From contig JAKZHN010000039.1 in assembly GCA_037179335.1 (NCBI GenBank), forward strand, positions 248,001 to 312,000: a stretch of 64,000 nt of DNA, given 5' to 3'. A program made the position numbers and the translations under genes. The notes under the pieces are model-generated. The model was not told the DNA's origin. It made no database searches and saw nothing but the letters and a program-made list of their open reading frames with translations. Below are positions 33,909-45,453 of the stretch, piece after piece. Within the stretch, counting starts at the first letter, position 1. Each line of letters starts with the position of its first letter. Origin of the DNA: Cyclaneusma minus (lineage: Eukaryota; Ascomycota; Leotiomycetes; Marthamycetales; Marthamycetaceae).

Positions 33909-36900
33909 TCACTCCTCCTTTCCCTCACCACCACACTGCCCCTCCCTCACTTCCCCATCAGTCACCACTCTAAGCCTCATCCCCCCCTCTTCCACCTTCC
34001 CCTCAACCCACTCCCACACCAACCTCCCTTCCATCCCCGCCCTCACCACCTCCGGACTCTCTACCCATCTCTCACCCGTAACACAATCCCACCCCCACCC
34101 CTCCCTCAACCAACACCACCGTAAGAAAGCCCTCAACTCCTTATCCTTCGGCACTACCCTCATCCACTCCGGCTGAAACACCTTGCCATCCCCCTCCTTC
34201 GCACCCTCGCCATTCCAGCCCTCCGCACGTCCCCTACAAACATCACGACAGAAGATGCGCCATGAGTCGAGCAAGTAAGGTCCTTGCGTGATATGGCCAA
34301 TCTCATACGCTCCCTCCTTTCCCGTCCCTATATCGTCACCCTCATCTTCAAACCACCTAGCATCAGTTTGAGTTTTCCCACTCCCATTCTCATTCTCATC
34401 ACCATCTCCACAAACAGGCACCAGATCCCTCCCACACCCCTTCTCCGGATAATTCACGACCCGAAATCTCCTCCCCTTTCGCGGCGGCTCGGTCAACCAC
34501 ATCCTCGCAAACCTAACATAAGTCTCGGTGCGCTTTTCCTGCAATCCCAAGCCTCCAATCATCGTTTTCATCTCTTCCTTATCAGCACTAGCCAGTTTCT
34601 CGGCTGTGGGCCAGCGGTTGACAAGTTGCCAGAATACTGGGATGGCTTGTTTGCCGTGCGTGCGTGTGAGGAATGTGCAGGCTATGAGGAGATGCAGGGG
34701 GTTTTGATAGAGCCTTTCTTGGATGAGCCCAAATGAGGGGGCGGTGAGGGGTGGGAAGGGGATGCTTGAGATGGTGCCGGGGGGTGCCTTGGTGGGAGAG
34801 GGAGGCTTGGGGGCCTTGGGTGCCTTGGGAGCGAGGAAGTAGGGGGATTTGGAGGGGGTGTGGAGACGCTTTGGGGGTGGGAGGATGGAGGGGGACCGTT
34901 TTTGGGGAGATGAGGTTGGTGTGGAAATGGGAGTTGCTAAGGTTCGGAGGGCGAGGACGGTGGGTATAGTGGGTTGCGGGACGGATATGAAGCTTGTCGA
35001 GGGCGGCTCTTGGGAAGGAGGTTCGTGGGCGAGAGGAGACGGTACCGAGAGGGAACCGCCGATGGCTTGAGAAGCTGTGAAATCGTCGTCCACAAGGGGT
35101 GGCGCCTCTTCAGAATACAGTCCATCGACGAGAGCGTCAGGCTCGGAAGACACCGGTTCGATCGCATGCGATATCTCTTGTTTTGTAATTGTCTCGCACG
35201 GTGACTGCGTGCCCTCGGGCACAGCTTCCGAAGCTTCGTTATAATTTTCCAGGTTCGGATCACCATCCGCAGAGTCCTGGTCCTCTACGGATGGAGCTCT
35301 TTTTCCGAATCGCGGGAATCACGCTGTGCTTGTCCTGACGATAAGCTTCTCTTTCTCTTGGAGTATTTCTCTTTGAAAAAGTTCTTTTTCTTCAAGTATC
35401 TGTTCTCGTTGATGCTTCCATTTTGCGTTTTCTCGGGCTGTTCTTTGGGTTGAGCTTTCTCGCCACGAGCAGATGTCGCAGTCACATCACGAGAATCATG
35501 CTGTAGCTGTCCTGACGACGAGGTTCCCTTCCTCTTACGGTGGCCCTTCTTCTTCTTGTGACCTCCGTTCTGCACTATCTCGGGCTGTTCTTGGGTTTGC
35601 GCTTCATCGTTAGGAGCAGATGTCGTAGAGTCAAGACCACCAGAGCTATCCCCGAAGCTTTCGGGAGCCGTGTGGTACACTGTGGCGTTCGAAGGAGTTG
35701 GTTCTAGGTTTGTGGAATCGCTGTGGTTTTGCTTCTGGCGTTTCACATCCCTGTGTCTCTCGGTCCTGGATCTTTTCCTGTTGGCAGCGACTGTCTCCCG
35801 GGCTGGTCCTTTGCCATCCGACCCATCTTGCCGTTCATTCTGAGCCGTATGCGGGATGTGTTCACCAGAAGCGGGCTTGGGGATTTGCGCATTGTTGGGC
35901 GTGCCGGTGCTGGCCTTTCCATTTGTGATCTTCGAAGCACCGTTCTTGAAATATCCGCTGGAGACATTGGTCTTGCTTTCCTTCCTGCTCTGGTTCTTCG
36001 AAGATGACTTGTAAGCAACTTGCTGCGATCCGCTGGGCACGAATGAGTCTTCCCAGGTTTCTAATGCCTGTTCATCATCATCCAGCTCACTTTCAATCGC
36101 GCTCTCAGCATCTCCCAAATTCCATGGATCGGGGATGCCTCTAGCAGCCTTGAAAGCAGCCCTAGCTTTCCACACCTCAACCTCGGCCTGCTTCCTTCCC
36201 ATACCCAGCGCCCTGGCATAATCATAGACAGCTCCCATCCACTGCCGTCTCTGCATAGCCGAGTATCTGTAATCCTCTCCAGCCATGCCGAAAGCGACAA
36301 AGAACTCATGTGCTTTCGCAAACACCTCCACCTTCTCACTCAGCTCGGCACTCTTTACACCAGCCAAGTCCTTGTCGCGCTCCTCTCTCATTCTCGACAG
36401 CATCTCACTATCTTCTGGCTTGGCGTGGAACAGCCAAGTATGCTTCAAGAAGTCCCTTTCAGCCTCTTCCTCCTCTTTACTTCCAGTCGTGATCTCAAAG
36501 CCCTCAAACAGCTCTTCCACTTCCTTCTCGTCCACGCAATTCCGTTCCAGTGCCTTGACCTCTTTCTTGTTCATCCGCGCCACCTCGAGCAAGAATGCAC
36601 GGTCTTCGTCAGTCGCAATGTCGAAAGATTCCAGCAAAGCTGAATGCTCGTCATCGATACTTTGTAGGTCATCACAGTCTTCACTTTCTTGCTCGTCACC
36701 AACGTCTTCCTGCACAGGACCAGGACTCGACGAAGGCAAGTAGCCGCTGCGCGACGCAAGTGGCGAGGACATGATGCTCGAGAGTTCCGACGACAGCGGA
36801 GAAGATCTCGATGCTCGATTGCCTGGATTAGAAGATGGCGGCGGGACAAAAGCGGGATGCTGTTTGTGTGTCAAGACGAGAGCGCGTTAGCCGTTAGTAA

Positions 36901-37653
36901 ACTTTGCCGCGGGTGATGCACTTGTAGCAAAAGGCTTCGTCGAGAGAAGGCTGAGACGAATTGACGCGCTTGCACGGATGGAAAAGGCAAACGTACCACG
37001 TCCTCGTCGCTATCCTGCACAAACGCCCAGCTGCGAGTCTCGCCAAATATCTCTGCCATTCCCAGTTGCCTTGTCGACCCCGCTCCTATCCCCATTTCTG
37101 CTGCTTGTTCAACTTGTTCTTGTCGCTGGCTCGATACAAGCACTGCGTCCAGTTCCACTGCGTCCCCAATGTTTTCCTCGCCATTCTCCTCGTTGTCGTC
37201 TATCGCCATCTCATCCCCAATATTTTCCAGATTGCCACTCTTGGAGTTGTCTTTCTCCATTATCGCCATCCCATCCCCATTGTATTCCTTGTCATTCTCC
37301 GAGTTGTCGTCTTTCTCCGCTATCGCCATCACATCCCCAATATTTTCCAGATTGTCACTCTTCGAAATATCGTCTTTCTCCACTATCGCCATCTCATCCA
37401 GTACTAGATCACATTCACCTCCCCCTTCATCCATCTCATCCCGCATCCCGCCCCCCTCACTCTGTGCTCGTCCTCTGAAAATATCTTTCGCACCACCGCT
37501 ACTGCCAGATCCAGATGCAGCGGTGCCGTAAAACTTCATTTCATCCAAAGCAGTCACAGAAACAGCACGTCCGCCACCTTCGCCTTTCAAATTCCCCTCG
37601 CTGCCGAGTTCAAGTCTGTCAGAGCCTGGGATGAGAGCTCGCCTATGGGTCAT
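33909..37653 (-). CDS. Long protein ending in an MBD4-like HhH-GPD DNA glycosylase domain
   Basis: Model complement(join(33909..35284,35323..36859,36997..37653)), about 1189 aa. The C-terminal exon has the MBD4 glycosylase layout: LIQERLYQNPLHLLIACTFL, HGKQAIPVFWQLVNRWPT, GGLGLQEKRTETYVRFARMW, then GPYLLDSWRIFCRD, where the Asp of LDSWRIFC corresponds to the catalytic Asp of MBD4. Such enzymes excise T or U opposite G. This exon has no ATG before the domain core, so it must be spliced to upstream sequence; the 38-nt intron 35285-35322 (donor GTGATT, acceptor CCGTAG) restores frame, but that junction is tentative. The upstream 730 residues are acidic and disordered, with four 20-residue repeats of MAIxEKDDNSxNLENIGD type and a helical block near EDYRYSAMQRRQWMGAVYDY. 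Intron 1 (36860-36996) has good sites. An alternative is two adjacent genes, the first ending at 35285. Confidence 0.6.
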
Positions 37654-38352
37654 GCTGTATCTCAAGTATCTAATCGTTCCACGTCATTCAACAAAAGACT
37701 CGATGCTTTCTACATGTAAGTAGTGGGCGTGTCAATGTAAGAGGTATGGCCGGAAGCACGGCTTGATGTATTTTCGAAAACGCGCACGCGTGGACAAGAC
37801 AAGAAGATGTCGATTGATCAAGGTTTGAGAAGACGCGACTGGAGCTTGGCTGACCAACCGGGTACCTGTAGCTGTCAAGACGAGAGCCTAAACTCGCCAT
37901 ACTCGTGTCATGGGCGAACCGGCTGCGCTTTTGGGGATAAATTGATAATGGCTACATGTCGGGCATCTTTTTACCCTCACCATCGGTCCTATTTTAACCC
38001 ATCAAGCATGCCCGTAATTGACCTGCTATTAAACCTTGGCCTCGAGTCACATACCAAGACGTTTCAAAAAAGCAAGATCACATCTAAAAAATCACATTTC
38101 TAATTTCCTCTTCCCAAACCAAGCATTGAAGCCTCGTAGCGGAACCCTGTCTTCTGCTTTATACACACGCAATGCACCCGCCGCCCCTTTCTTCGACGCA
38201 AAGCAGCCTGATCTGGATTTTCGAAAACTAGTACAATTGTATTTTGGAACAAAGGGGACTCAGTATGTAGACCAGCCGATCTCTTCAGCGACCGCTTCTC
38301 AACCTTATTTCCCCCTCGGTCCCTCTACCCCGTTCTGCAATCTAATCGTTCT
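37654..38352. other. Intergenic, 0.7 kb
   Basis: Promoter of the glycosylase gene and 3' flank of cytochrome c1. No gene; AT-rich patch around 38040-38110. Confidence 0.5.
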
Positions 38353-39629
38353 CTATTTCTTGCCAGCCTCCTTGGCAAAAGCGTCCTGGAAGGTTCTCGA
38401 GTGGCCAGAGACAGGGGGCGTGTAGGCGATCTTCCGGCTCTTGATTGGTGCCCACTTGTATCTCTTGACCCAGATGCTGATAGCCGTCAGTATGCTGCCG
38501 ATAACAAGAACCTTCATGCCCATCTTCTTGCGCTGGTCCATCTCAGGCTCCGCCGACCAGTTCAGGAACTCGACGACGTCCTTGGCCATCTGCGACGTTG
38601 TTGCTGGGGTGCCGTCTTCATACTCGACGAGGCCGTCGTAGAGGACTCGTGCCATGGCAATACCGGTACCGGGGAAGTAGGGGTTGAAGTTCAGACCGGG
38701 TGCGACGGTGGCGCCGGCTGGGGGCTCCTCGGGGTAGCCGGTGAGGAGGGAGAAAATGTAGTTGCAGCCACCGTGGCGAGCCTTCACCATCAGGGAAAGA
38801 TCTGGGGGGAGAGCTCCCTGGTTGGCGGCTCGGGCGGCTTCGTCGTTCTTGTAGGGGGCGGGAAGGTAGTCGGAGAGCTTTCCGGGACGCTTCTCGATTT
38901 CACCCTCGTCGTTGGGCTCACTGTCGTACTCGTTCGCCTCGGCCATGGCCTTTGCTTCGTCGACGGTGTGCGTTACACCGACGAGGGCTCGGTAGGGAAT
39001 TCGGTTCAGAGAGTGGCAGGCAGCGCAGACTTCTTGGTAGACTTGGAAACCACGGCGGAGGCTGGAGGAGAGTTAGACGGGGGTGGTGGCTAGCAGTTTG
39101 CAGGGGCTTACGCTTGGTGGTCGAAAGTCTTGGTCCATTTCTCGTGCTCCCAGGGATATTTGATGGGATGTAATCTAGCACAAGTCAGTCTTCCAACTTC
39201 CATGGCCCCTTTAGTTCCTCAACATCTTCGGCGGCAGCATCCCTCCGCGGCTTCTTGGATGTTCTGCAGCTCCAGCAGCACTCCCCGATGCACTCACCCT
39301 TCTTCCGCTGGCGTCATGGCAAAAGCCTGGGGTCCATAGAGATGATAGTACCACGCGACCGAGCCGGCAGCAATGGCGGTCGAGGTGATGCCAGCTACGG
39401 TGAGCTTGAAAGGAGACTGGGCAGCCTCGGAAGCGGACGAGACGGTCGAAGCAGCGCGCTGGGGAGCAAAGAAAGTCAGTATGAAGTTCAAATAGGTCGC
39501 AAGCTGCGCCACTCCCCCCAGGTTCAGCCAATGCTCCTCGCGGGTGGTGCTCACCTTGCAGGAGGCCGTCGCGCCCTTCCTGGCAGCGCCGACGGCGCGG
39601 GTCGTGCGCAAACTTGACCGGGCAAACAT
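38353..39629 (-). CDS. cyt1: Cytochrome c1, respiratory complex III
   Basis: Model complement(join(38353..39061,39112..39174,39298..39458,39555..39629)), 335 aa, as in other moulds. Residues 1-25 (MFARSSLRTTRAVGAARKG) look like a mitochondrial presequence. A hydrophobic sorting segment follows (VAGITSTAIAAGSVAWYY). The mature domain has LHPIKYPWEHEKWTKTFDH, then the heme c motif CAACH, then NRIPYRALVGVTHTVDEAKA, and the axial-Met region PGTGIAMARVLYDG. The C-terminal anchor is MKVLVIGSILTAISIWVKRY. The protein passes electrons from the Rieske centre to cytochrome c at the inner membrane. Intron 1 (96 nt) is a multiple of three but contains no conserved sequence. Two CCAAT boxes lie upstream. 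Confidence 0.96.
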
Positions 39630-40083
39630 GGTGAGACTGTGTTCCTGCAGATCCAGAAATGGCCTGCCGGTCGAGGGAGAGGCTCAATGGAGAGGTGGGG
39701 TGAGGTGGTAAGCTGTTGCTTGGGGCGTGGAATGGTCGAATTGAATGATTTCTTCGGCTGGACGGCCAAGCATGCTGATTGGCGGCTTAGCATCTCCATT
39801 CTAGTGCATCTTATTGGCTCGGGCGCCTTCGGAGCGTATGCGAGTGCGAGCACAGCTGAGGTATGTCATAGACTGAACTGAAAGCACCCGGTCTAATGAA
39901 AGTAACTCGACATGTACATTTCCATTCAAAGCGTTCAATAATATTCAATTTAGAATACTCTGTAGCTTCAGTTACTATGAAAACCGGAAACAGCGTCGCT
40001 TTTTTGTATTCACGATTGGAACCACCCTTGAACCCTTTCCCCCTTAACTCCAATATCATACAGAGTGCACATAGAAACGGAGC
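39630..40083. other. Intergenic, 0.45 kb: cytochrome c1 promoter and ARO3 3' flank
   Basis: Holds the CCAAT boxes listed separately; no gene seen. Confidence 0.55.
39776..39817 (-). promoter_or_regulatory. Two CCAAT boxes upstream of cytochrome c1
   Basis: On the minus strand CCAATCA (39782-39776) and CCAAT (39817-39813) lie about 150 and 185 bp before the cytochrome c1 ATG. CCAATCA is the preferred form of the fungal HAP/CBC complex, which is known to control respiratory genes including yeast CYT1. The link here is inferred from position. Confidence 0.5.
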
Positions 40084-41422
40084 CTAGGAGCTGCCGTTGG
40101 CCTCGCCGCTTGCCTTGCCATTAGCGCTCAAAAGCTCTCTCCGTTGTCGAACAGCATCCGCCAACTGTTGAAGGACCGACTCGGTGTCGGGCATGCCAAT
40201 GCAGGCATCTGTTATGCTGACACCGTACTTGAGGCCCTCCTTGCCTTCTTTGGGTACCTTTTGCGCGCCTATCGTGCGGTTAGCCACATGCTATGACAGG
40301 TAAAATCTATACCAAATTCGACATACCCTCGTTGATGTTGCTCTCAATCATGACTCCCATAATGGCTTTCTCGCCCTTGGCAATCTGACCAGCCACGTCC
40401 GCAGCAACCTTGGGCTGGTTCTTGTGGTTCTTCAGCGAGTTTCCGTGGCTGCAGTCGACCATAAGCCTCTCTCTAACACCCGACTTCTGCAGCGCCGCCT
40501 TCGCCTCCGCAATGCTCTTCGCGTCGTAGTTTGTGCCCTTAGTACCACCTCTCAGAATAACGAAGCAGTCTTCGTTGCCAACAGTGCCCACAATCGCAGC
40601 CACACCGGGTTTGGTAACGGAAAGGAAGTGATGGGGATGCTTGACAGCGCCAATCGCATCAATCGCCACACCCAAAGTCCCATCGGTTCCGTTCTTGAAG
40701 CCGACAGGGAAGCTCAGTCCGCTGGCCAGCTCTCTGTGCAGCTGACTCTCCGTTGTCCGCGCACCAATGGCACCCAGACTCAGCATATCAGCCAAGAACT
40801 GTGGTGAAATGGTATCCAGCATTTCGCTGGCCAGCGGCATTCCCTTCTCCGTCAGATCGACAAACATCTGTCTCGAGATGCGCAATCCCTTGTTGATCTT
40901 GAAAGAATTGTCGATGTCGGGGTCATTGATAAGGCCCTTCCAGCCGACAGTCGTGCGTGGCTTCTCGAGGTAGGAGCGCATAATAATGAGCAAGTCGTCT
41001 TTGTGCTTCTCTTTAAGAGCGACAAGCTTGTCGCAGTACTCGAGCGCAGCAGCGGGGTCGTGGATGGAACAGGGGCCGATGACAACTAGGAGACGGTTGT
41101 TGGGATCGGTGCCGTTGACGACGGCGACTGCTTCGGCGCGGCCATCGAGGACGGTCTTTCGGGAGGCGGGCGTTTGAGGGATTTCGTGCTGGAGGAGGTC
41201 GGGTGGGGTGAGAGGATTGTAGCCACGGACTGTTTGCGCAGAAGTCAGCATCCGTTTCTTGGTGCAATTAATCAGGGGGTATTGGATGGCCTACTCCTCC
41301 AGTCCTCGGCTTGGTCAAGCTTGTGGCCGCCAGCTCTGTTGTCGACGAAGAATTCCTGGTAGTTGTCAGTGAGTCACTCAAGAGCAAGGCTGAAGATGCG
41401 AATGGGAGCTTACGCCCGACAT
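40084..41422 (-). CDS. aro3: 3-deoxy-D-arabino-heptulosonate 7-phosphate synthase, Aro3-like
   Basis: Model complement(join(40084..40268,40327..41229,41295..41355,41414..41422)), 385 aa. Exon 1 encodes only MSG. Splicing gives EDWRIRGYNPLTPPDLLQHE, which resembles the Phe-inhibited Aro3 isozyme more than Aro4. Type I DAHP synthase motifs follow: VVIGPCSIHDP, IMRSYLEKPRTTVGWKGLIN, GARTTESQLHRELASGLS, VGFKNGTDG, ILRGGTKGTNYD, VDCSHGNS and VMIESNINEG. The enzyme joins phosphoenolpyruvate and erythrose 4-phosphate in the first step of the shikimate pathway, in the cytosol with a divalent metal. The tail after residue 365 (SANGKASGEANGSS) is not conserved. Confidence 0.94.
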
Positions 41423-41928
41423 TTTGGTGCAATTGAAGATGACTTTGAAAGTTCTGGTTCTCAGCTTTCAGGATCGTTGTTGAAAATTCCTTTGTTCTGG
41501 AATCTGGATGCTTGGTGGTGGTGGCTGAAGCTTGACAATTTTTAGTCGGCCGAGGGAGTCAAGAACGCCGCTACCGCTCTCGTCGAACTCCATCATCATA
41601 CGATCGCCATGCACGTAGTATTCAACGTAATACATGTATTCAGCATCGGATTATGGTCGAGGCAGTTTGAGTAATTACAAATATCCTAAGTAATTTACTA
41701 GTTGCGAACAATCCAAGTAATTACTAATTAGAAATGTTACAACCTGCTCAATAACGGCACCAGACCTTCTATTGGCCATACTTCTCACCAACCGATGATC
41801 GTCTCCCTCATATTAAACTCCCCCGCAACCCCCAGCCCCCGCCTCCCACACTTAGCCCTCGCCTCCCTCTTCAACAAATCCACTTCCAAAAACCTCACCC
41901 CCACCCTCCTCTCCTCCGGAATCCACCT
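41423..41928. other. Intergenic, 0.5 kb
   Basis: Promoter side of ARO3 and 3' flank of the interrupted regulator. Includes array D at 41668-41745. Confidence 0.5.
41668..41745. repeat. 19-bp-type degenerate repeats D
   Basis: Three to four units with the same core as arrays A-C (TTTGAGTAATTACAAATA, TCCTAAGTAATTTACTAG, ATCCAAGTAATTACTAAT), spacing less regular. Confidence 0.45.
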
Positions 41929-44094
41929 TCACCCATCCTCCTTCCTCTTCTTCCCTATCCCACCCCGTGGCCCAAGCCCCGCCATCCCCAGCCCCGCCAT
42001 CCCAAGCCCCGCTCCCTCACCCCCTTCACCCACCCCCCTCTTATTTCGCCCCTTCACTGGAACCCCCTCACCACCACCTCCCTCCCCCACCACCTCGACC
42101 ACACCTCCCCCTTTCCTCCCAGGAAGTAGAAACACATCTTCTTCTTCCTCTTCAACACCAACAACCCACCCCGCAACCCTCGCACACACAACCCCATTCC
42201 AACACCCCTCCCTTTTCCCCCCCGCCATCAACAGCGCAATCGCCCTCCTCCTCACCCCCGGATCGCGACATTTCAGCGCCGTCACATACAGCGGCAATAT
42301 CGTCGCTTCATCGAATGAAAAATTTGCCTGGGAGCCTGGAATTGCGGAACTTCTTCTGTTCATGCTAGGGGTGCTAGGGGCCAGTATACTTGGGGACGTG
42401 GGCGCGGTTTCTAATTGTAGCAAGGAGCAGCAGGAAGAGGTGATGGCGAGGAAGGAGGCGTGGAATCGGTCGTAGATTGTTTCAGGGGCGGAGATGCCGG
42501 CGGCGAGGAGGATGCGGGTTGTTTTACAGGAGATGTCGAGGACAAGTATACCAGCTTCGTCAAGATCTGTTGAACTAGAAACTTGTTGTGGCTGTTGGAC
42601 GGAAGTAGAGTGCTTTGGATTATTGCGGCTGGAGCGGAAGGTGTTGAAGGCTTCTTCCCATTGCTGCAAGTGTTCGAAAAAGATGTTTTGCTGCTGCACG
42701 ATGTGCGGGGGGACGCTGGGGGGTATGCTGGATTTGTAGCAGGTATTTGCGGAGAGGAAGCGCTGGATGTGGAGACGCAGAATATCCCAGGCCTGGCGTG
42801 CTTCAGAGAGGGTTGCGAAGAATAGGGGGTGGAAACTCGTGACGGGAGTGTGGGATGGCGGGTTCGGAGGAGGGAGCTGGGAGTCGATTTTGGAAGAGCA
42901 GTAGTCTGCGAATGTCAAGGCGGTGCTTTCGAGACGGATAAAAGCTTGCTGGATCTCAGGGTCGAGAGTAGTGCCATCGGTGAGAAGATGGTCTGGTGGC
43001 GTGAAGCAGGCGGTGGCTTTGCTGCTTGTTGATGAGATGGATGGGTCGATACTGGACGTCACGGAACGAGAGGATTCGCGAAGAAGCCGTAAACCGCCTT
43101 CGGTCTGCGTCCTGGCAGAATTGACATGGCCGTGGAAGCCGTCAAAACAGATGAATAGTAGGCAGGATATAAGACTCGTCTGAATCGCGTGATTTCCATG
43201 CAAAGGATTCAGCTCTCGAACCTGAGTGATGGCTTTGTGGTATTCTTGCAATGCCAGCCGATGGTGTTCGTCATGGATTCCACCCAGTTGTTTGGATAAT
43301 CCAGGGTGCTGTGATGCCTCGGCTGACTTGTAGAGTGCTGCAATGGCAATGACTGCGTGTCGAATTGTAGGCTGCGAGTGGCTTTCGCGGAGGACGAGAG
43401 AAGTCTAGAAAGCAGTGGTGAAAGGGCCGGAAATTGCTTCTGCAACGGTCTCGGAGAAGAATTGGAAGTATCGACGGTGCGTTTCAGAGCCTGGGATCGT
43501 GATGGAAGGCGAAGTGTTGCTGATGGCATATCGTGTTGGCTGTTGAATTTCTGAGGGGCTAGATGTCTTGTGTGCTTTGGAGTTGTTATATCTGCAAATA
43601 CGACCGAATCTGTCACAGGCATTGCAGGACGGTTTGTTCTCATCGCACTTGACACGTCTCTCCCTTGGAAGGCACCAGTGGTTAACATGAGATTCAGTGT
43701 CTAGATTCTTGAAACTTACTTGCAGACCATGCATCCCGTCTTGACCTTTGGTCGACTCGCTCTGCTTCCTTTCGCTCTCTTCTTTGGTGGTACTGTTGGC
43801 CAACGAGAACTGACACTGGTATAGGAGACAAGGCTATCAGAGGAAGAAGCTGCTATTGGAGGCGAGTTTGATGCTGGAGATTGAGGCTTGCAAAGACTCT
43901 TTTAGTTGTAGGGTGGACGGGCCCTCGGCGAATAACTGAAATGGTGTATTCTCGAGAGACCAGTCAGGGAGACTGGTAAGACCAAAGTCGAAGGAATGGC
44001 CAACGGGGAGCGGCTGCCTAGACATGACTATCTGCTTCCAGTATGACTTAGATAGTAGACTGACTTGGATCTTACCGTCCTGGAATGAAAACAT
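41929..44094 (-). pseudogene. Zn2Cys6 transcription factor with an in-frame TAG
   Basis: On the minus strand the zinc cluster is rebuilt across a 56-nt intron (43664-43719): TGCMVCK|ERRVKCDENKPS, then CNACDRFGRIC, spacing C-x2-C-x6-C-x6-C-x2-C-x6-C. The frame continues through YFQFFSETVAEAISGPFTTAF, hits TAG at 43407-43405, and reads on in the same frame as TSLVLRESHSQPTIRHAVIA, LALQEYHKAITQVRELNPLHG and CLLFICFDGFHGHVNSA to 41929. Related regulators have Trp at the stop position, so TGG to TAG is the simplest reading. The 5' exon is uncertain: one option joins ATG 44094-44076 to 43792 across a 283-nt intron with a strong GTAAGA donor. The C-terminus is Gly-rich with a MAGLG repeat. Either a pseudogene or a sequence error; a 42-nt intron removing the TAG is possible but would delete conserved residues. 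Confidence 0.7.
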
Positions 44095-45453
44095 TCAATT
44101 TGTATTCATGAAACGGTATCGAAGGTGTAAGAATGAGCAGGCTAGTTTTACATGAATCAAGCACGACGGCCACGCTAAGGAACGGTAGGGAACGACTGTG
44201 ACTGGAGCTGTATGATGAGCCACTGAAGAGGCTCCCGGCTCATCGGGCTCTCCGACTGCTGCCTCGTGATACCAAGAGCGGACGACAGAAGTTGGCGCAT
44301 GCAGCTGCAGCTCAGCCCTACGAAATGTGCGGGTGAGACTCGAGAGAGGTTTGAAGAAGCGGTGGAGAAGCGGGACGACAATGAAAGCAGAAATACTTGA
44401 AGACACTGATGAAACTAGTACATTACCTATTGCTGTCTCTCGATGTACACTTGACCGCCTAGTCCAAGCGCAAATTAGATATGCAGCCCTGTCAGCTGGT
44501 GGCTGTGTCGATTTCGGACTTCGCGGATGAGCATGAGCAGTATAGTATCATGAGAGATTGCTGACGTATTGTGACTTGGTTGAGCAAGCTATTGTCGGCA
44601 AACTACCTTACCTTAGGTATACCGTATACCTTAAGAAATAAGAATTGCCCGAGATGTCCGACAGTATTCCTCTCTTCCGTGATATACCTTAATTAAGTAC
44701 GTCTGAATGAAACTCAATCTGCATTTCGCATTTCTGGGAATTCAGCCAAGGTAATGAAGGGCAGAAGGGGCGCTGACGGCGCAAGGCAGAAGGGGAGTGG
44801 CATTATGTACTAAAATAGGAATAATCAATTCCGTCCTTCGGGACCCGGCTGTTTTCACCATTGCTTTACAGTTAACACACACTTTAGCTTGTGATCGCAC
44901 CCGATGTCCGGGAACCTTGGAACATCTTTACGACACATAGTGGCATGTATGAACTTGCCATACAGCTGCTAAGACTTCTTGGAAATATCTTGACACATAG
45001 GTACTTGAGTAAAACCCAATCACCAATCTTTCGGACAACTAACTTTCGTAACGACGGGAAGATCGGGGAAGAATTTCAAGTGAAGATTTCCTCGGCTAAG
45101 CTCTCGTGTATCCGCTTTGGCATCATATCGTTGATGCCGTTGGCTACTTTATTCCAGTAACATTAGCTTCCAACAGCGATGAAAAAAATCAAAGTGCGGA
45201 TTCCACAACATCCGCTCCGAGATGCCGGATTCCGAATACCTCTCTACCTGTACTTACCAAGTCTGCGTCCTGGCCTCACGGGTATAAAGATGACCCTTCT
45301 TTCCTCCATTCTTTCAATCTTGGTATCAGACAATCTGAACAAACTCGTTTCCATCCATCCTATCGAGGCCAATAAATATATCTCGGATCAATTTTGAGCC
45401 CAAAACGAAACTTGAAAGTTGACGAAACGAGACGAAACGAACAATCAGGAAAA
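44095..45453. other. Intergenic, 1.4 kb, hydrophobin promoter
   Basis: No gene. AT-rich near 44620-44700. A CCAAT followed by a TATA-like sequence at 45369-45381 precedes the hydrophobin. Confidence 0.5.
45369..45381 (+). promoter_or_regulatory. CCAATAAATATAT, CCAAT and TATA-like box of the hydrophobin gene
   Basis: Lies about 75-85 bp before the ATG at 45454, a plausible distance for a TATA element of a strongly expressed secreted protein gene. Confidence 0.4.

Noticed and set aside
41795..42475. Plus-strand Pro/Ser-rich frame of 226 codons
   Set aside because: It reads the complement of the regulator's C-terminal region; the minus strand retains family motifs.
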